DNA of 64,000 bases from Corynebacterium sp. HMSC078H07 (lineage in GTDB: Bacteria; Actinomycetota; Actinomycetes; Mycobacteriales; Mycobacteriaceae), in assembly GCF_001812805.1 (NCBI RefSeq), contig NZ_KV810455.1:1-64000 (forward strand), read 5' to 3'. Shown in pieces: positions 62,603 through 64,000 of this stretch. A program made the position numbers and the translations under genes. Numbering within the stretch: the stretch's first letter is position 1; each line of letters begins with the position of its first letter. The notes beneath the pieces were generated by a model. The model saw nothing but the letters and a program-made list of their open reading frames with translations, was not told the origin of the DNA and searched no databases.

Positions 62603-62676
62603 GGGGCTATAGCTCAGTCGGTTAGAGCTACGGACTCATAATCCGTTGGTCCCGGGTTCGAGCCCCGGTGGCCCCA
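62603..62676 (+). tRNA. tRNA-Met (CAT)
   Basis: Cloverleaf with acceptor GGGGCTA / TGGCCCC, D-arm AGCTCAGTCGGTTAGAGCT, anticodon loop CTCATAA (anticodon CAT), T-arm GGGTTCGAGCCCC and discriminator A; CCA is not encoded. It lacks initiator features. A lysidine-type tRNA-Ile2 also has CAT and cannot be excluded by eye. Confidence 0.88.
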
Positions 62677-62769
62677 CTTCCATTACCGATGTGGTGTGGT
62701 GTAGCGAAGCCTGCGGGTCAGCGTGCCCTTAATGCGAGAATCGGCGCGCTACCCGTTACGATGACCCAC

Positions 62770-63837
62770 ATGAGTGTTGAGATGGACCCGTTAATCGAGT
62801 CGCTGTATTACTGGTCCGACATTATCGGCGTCCTTCTCATGGGCATGATTGGCGGCACGATGGCCCGCCAGCGCGGCTATGACATCGTGGGCTTTTTCTT
62901 CATCGCGATGTTTTCCTCCTTGGGCGGCGGCATGATTCGTGATGTGCTCATTAACCGCGGCACGGTGGCGGCGATGAGTCAGCCGGAGTACCTGTACCTC
63001 GCCTTCACGGGTGCGCTCATTGCCCGTTTTGTCTACTTCAAGGGAAAGACCTGGGATTACGTGCAGTCCCATGGTGATGCGGTGGTGTCGGCCCTGTGGG
63101 CGTCGACAGGCGCGCTCAAAGCCATCGCCTATGGCTTGCCCTTCATTCCCTGCATCATGATGGGCGTGTTTACGGCCACGGGTGGTTCCATGATCCGTGA
63201 CATTGCGATGGGCCGTGAGCCGGCGGTGTTCGGTGACAACACCCCCACCGTGATTCCGGCGGTGGCGTGCGCGCTGGTGGTGCTGGGTGCGAATTCCACG
63301 GGGCACTTGGCGTTGGGCGTCATTATTGGCCCCATTGTCTCCTTTGTATTGACCATGCTGGGTATTTGGGCGGGCTGGCGAGTGCCGGCTCGTCAGGAGT
63401 GGGCGCCGGTGAATGACACCGCGGCCTATGTCATGGTCATGGCGCGCAAGGCGGAGAATAAGGGCCGTGCCGTCGGCCGCCGCCTGGAGCCGACCAAGCT
63501 GCGCGCGTGGCGCCACAATCAGATGGAAAAAGCCCTACAGCGCCGAATTGAACGTGAGGTGCGCGCAGGCAAGCGCAGGGCCGACGCGACTATCGACGCC
63601 TCCGAGTTCCTCGATTCCTTCAACGAAGAGGTCGCCGAGATGTCCGCGGAGATGGCGGCGGCCTCCTCCGATACCGACTCTGACTTCGGCGTAGACCTTT
63701 CTGGTGATTCTTATGATGCTCAGAACACTGATGGCCCCACGCCGCGTGAGCTGTTGGACCGAATTTTGTCTGATGACAAGCTCACCGATGAGCTGGTGGA
63801 AAAACTTATGCGGCGCTATGAGAAAAGAGATGATTAG
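62770..63837 (+). CDS. TRIC/YadS-family membrane protein (cation channel-like)
   Basis: 355 aa. The N-terminal 210 residues carry seven hydrophobic segments with two paired glycine-rich motifs, SLGGGMIRDVLINRG near residue 55 and ATGGSMIRDIAMGREP near 135, the internal repeat of the TRIC/UPF0126 family (trimeric potassium-permeable channels). A charged cytoplasmic tail of about 120 residues (KALQRRIEREVRAGKRRAD, acidic end) is longer than in basic family members. TACGAT at 62757-62762 lies 7 bases before ATG 62770, so a leaderless start there is likely; ATG 62761 is the alternative. Confidence 0.85.
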   Translation: MSVEMDPLIESLYYWSDIIGVLLMGMIGGTMARQRGYDIVGFFFIAMFSSLGGGMIRDVLINRGTVAAMSQPEYLYLAFTGALIARFVYFKGKTWDYVQSHGDAVVSALWASTGALKAIAYGLPFIPCIMMGVFTATGGSMIRDIAMGREPAVFGDNTPTVIPAVACALVVLGANSTGHLALGVIIGPIVSFVLTMLGIWAGWRVPARQEWAPVNDTAAYVMVMARKAENKGRAVGRRLEPTKLRAWRHNQMEKALQRRIEREVRAGKRRADATIDASEFLDSFNEEVAEMSAEMAAASSDTDSDFGVDLSGDSYDAQNTDGPTPRELLDRILSDDKLTDELVEKLMRRYEKRDD

Positions 63838-63883
63838 AAGCTAATAAATACGTTAAGGTAAGTGGGTGCGAGAGGAGTCAAAG

Positions 63884-64000
63884 GTGAGAATTGTTCGGCT
63901 GAGCCACAGAGTAGTGGCAGCGCTGACCGTAGTGTGTGCTGCGGCAGCTGTGTCTACTGGGTGTACTGCGGACACCTCACCCGTGGACACTGAAGGCCTA
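63884..64000 (+). CDS. Putative lipoprotein, 5' part only
   Basis: Starts at GTG 63884 with AGAGGAG upstream; 39 codons lie inside the window. Signal peptide (RVVAALTVVCAAAAV) with lipobox STGC at residues 24-27, then TADTSPVDTEGL. The gene runs off the right edge, so its function cannot be told. Confidence 0.7.
   Translation, partial: MRIVRLSHRVVAALTVVCAAAAVSTGCTADTSPVDTEGL

Noticed and set aside
62603..62676. Initiator tRNA-fMet
   Set aside because: The first acceptor pair is a normal G-C match; the initiator hallmark mismatch is absent.

Overview
The window reads as an accessory-rich chromosomal stretch of a high-GC Gram-positive bacterium, most likely a Corynebacterium (inferred from the gene content, the GTG/TTG starts, and starts that sit about one helical turn below a -10 box as in leaderless mRNAs; no rRNA or housekeeping marker is present to prove it).

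Region 1 (1-7.95 kb) is part of an integrated element abutting the 3' end of a tRNA-Asn gene. It holds the end of an IS3-family element, an iteron-like array of inverted repeats, a VapE-like replication helicase, a 53-aa AlpA/excisionase-type protein, about 1.5 kb of hairpin-rich DNA with two diverged copies of a structured unit, a frameshifted gene for a long secreted coiled-coil surface protein, and a small helix-turn-helix regulator behind a palindromic operator. Its integrase and far attachment site are not in the window.

Region 2 (8.1-33.3 kb) is a surface polysaccharide locus: nucleotide-sugar dehydrogenase (WecC type), NAD-dependent epimerase, at least six glycosyltransferases (two of them double-domain), an ABC exporter (Wzm/Wzt type), a TupA-like ATP-grasp ligase, a heparinase II/III-like protein, a secreted beta-propeller protein and GalU. 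Together they suggest a uronic-acid-containing polymer made in the cytoplasm, possibly carrying an amino-acid-type substituent, and exported by the ABC transporter.

Region 3 (33.4-43.3 kb) is a mosaic of duplications. An APC permease and a facing lipoprotein gene occur twice. A broken second copy of the heparinase/propeller pair follows, split at its 3' junction by an AAA ATPase plus DUF4276 gene pair. Next come a 77-aa gene with a paralogue at 56 kb and a decayed copy of the AAA ATPase gene found at 61 kb.

Region 4 (43.4-62.3 kb) is a defence and stress island. It contains a probable toxin-antitoxin-chaperone operon, a TspO remnant cut by an IS3 element, a NYN-domain protein, a serine-protease remnant, a complete type I Wadjet operon (jetABCD), the 77-aa paralogue, a TOTE-type primase-helicase, an excisionase-like/PIN toxin-antitoxin pair, ohr and a stand-alone AAA ATPase. 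The window closes with tRNA-Met(CAT), a TRIC/YadS-type membrane protein and the start of a lipoprotein gene.
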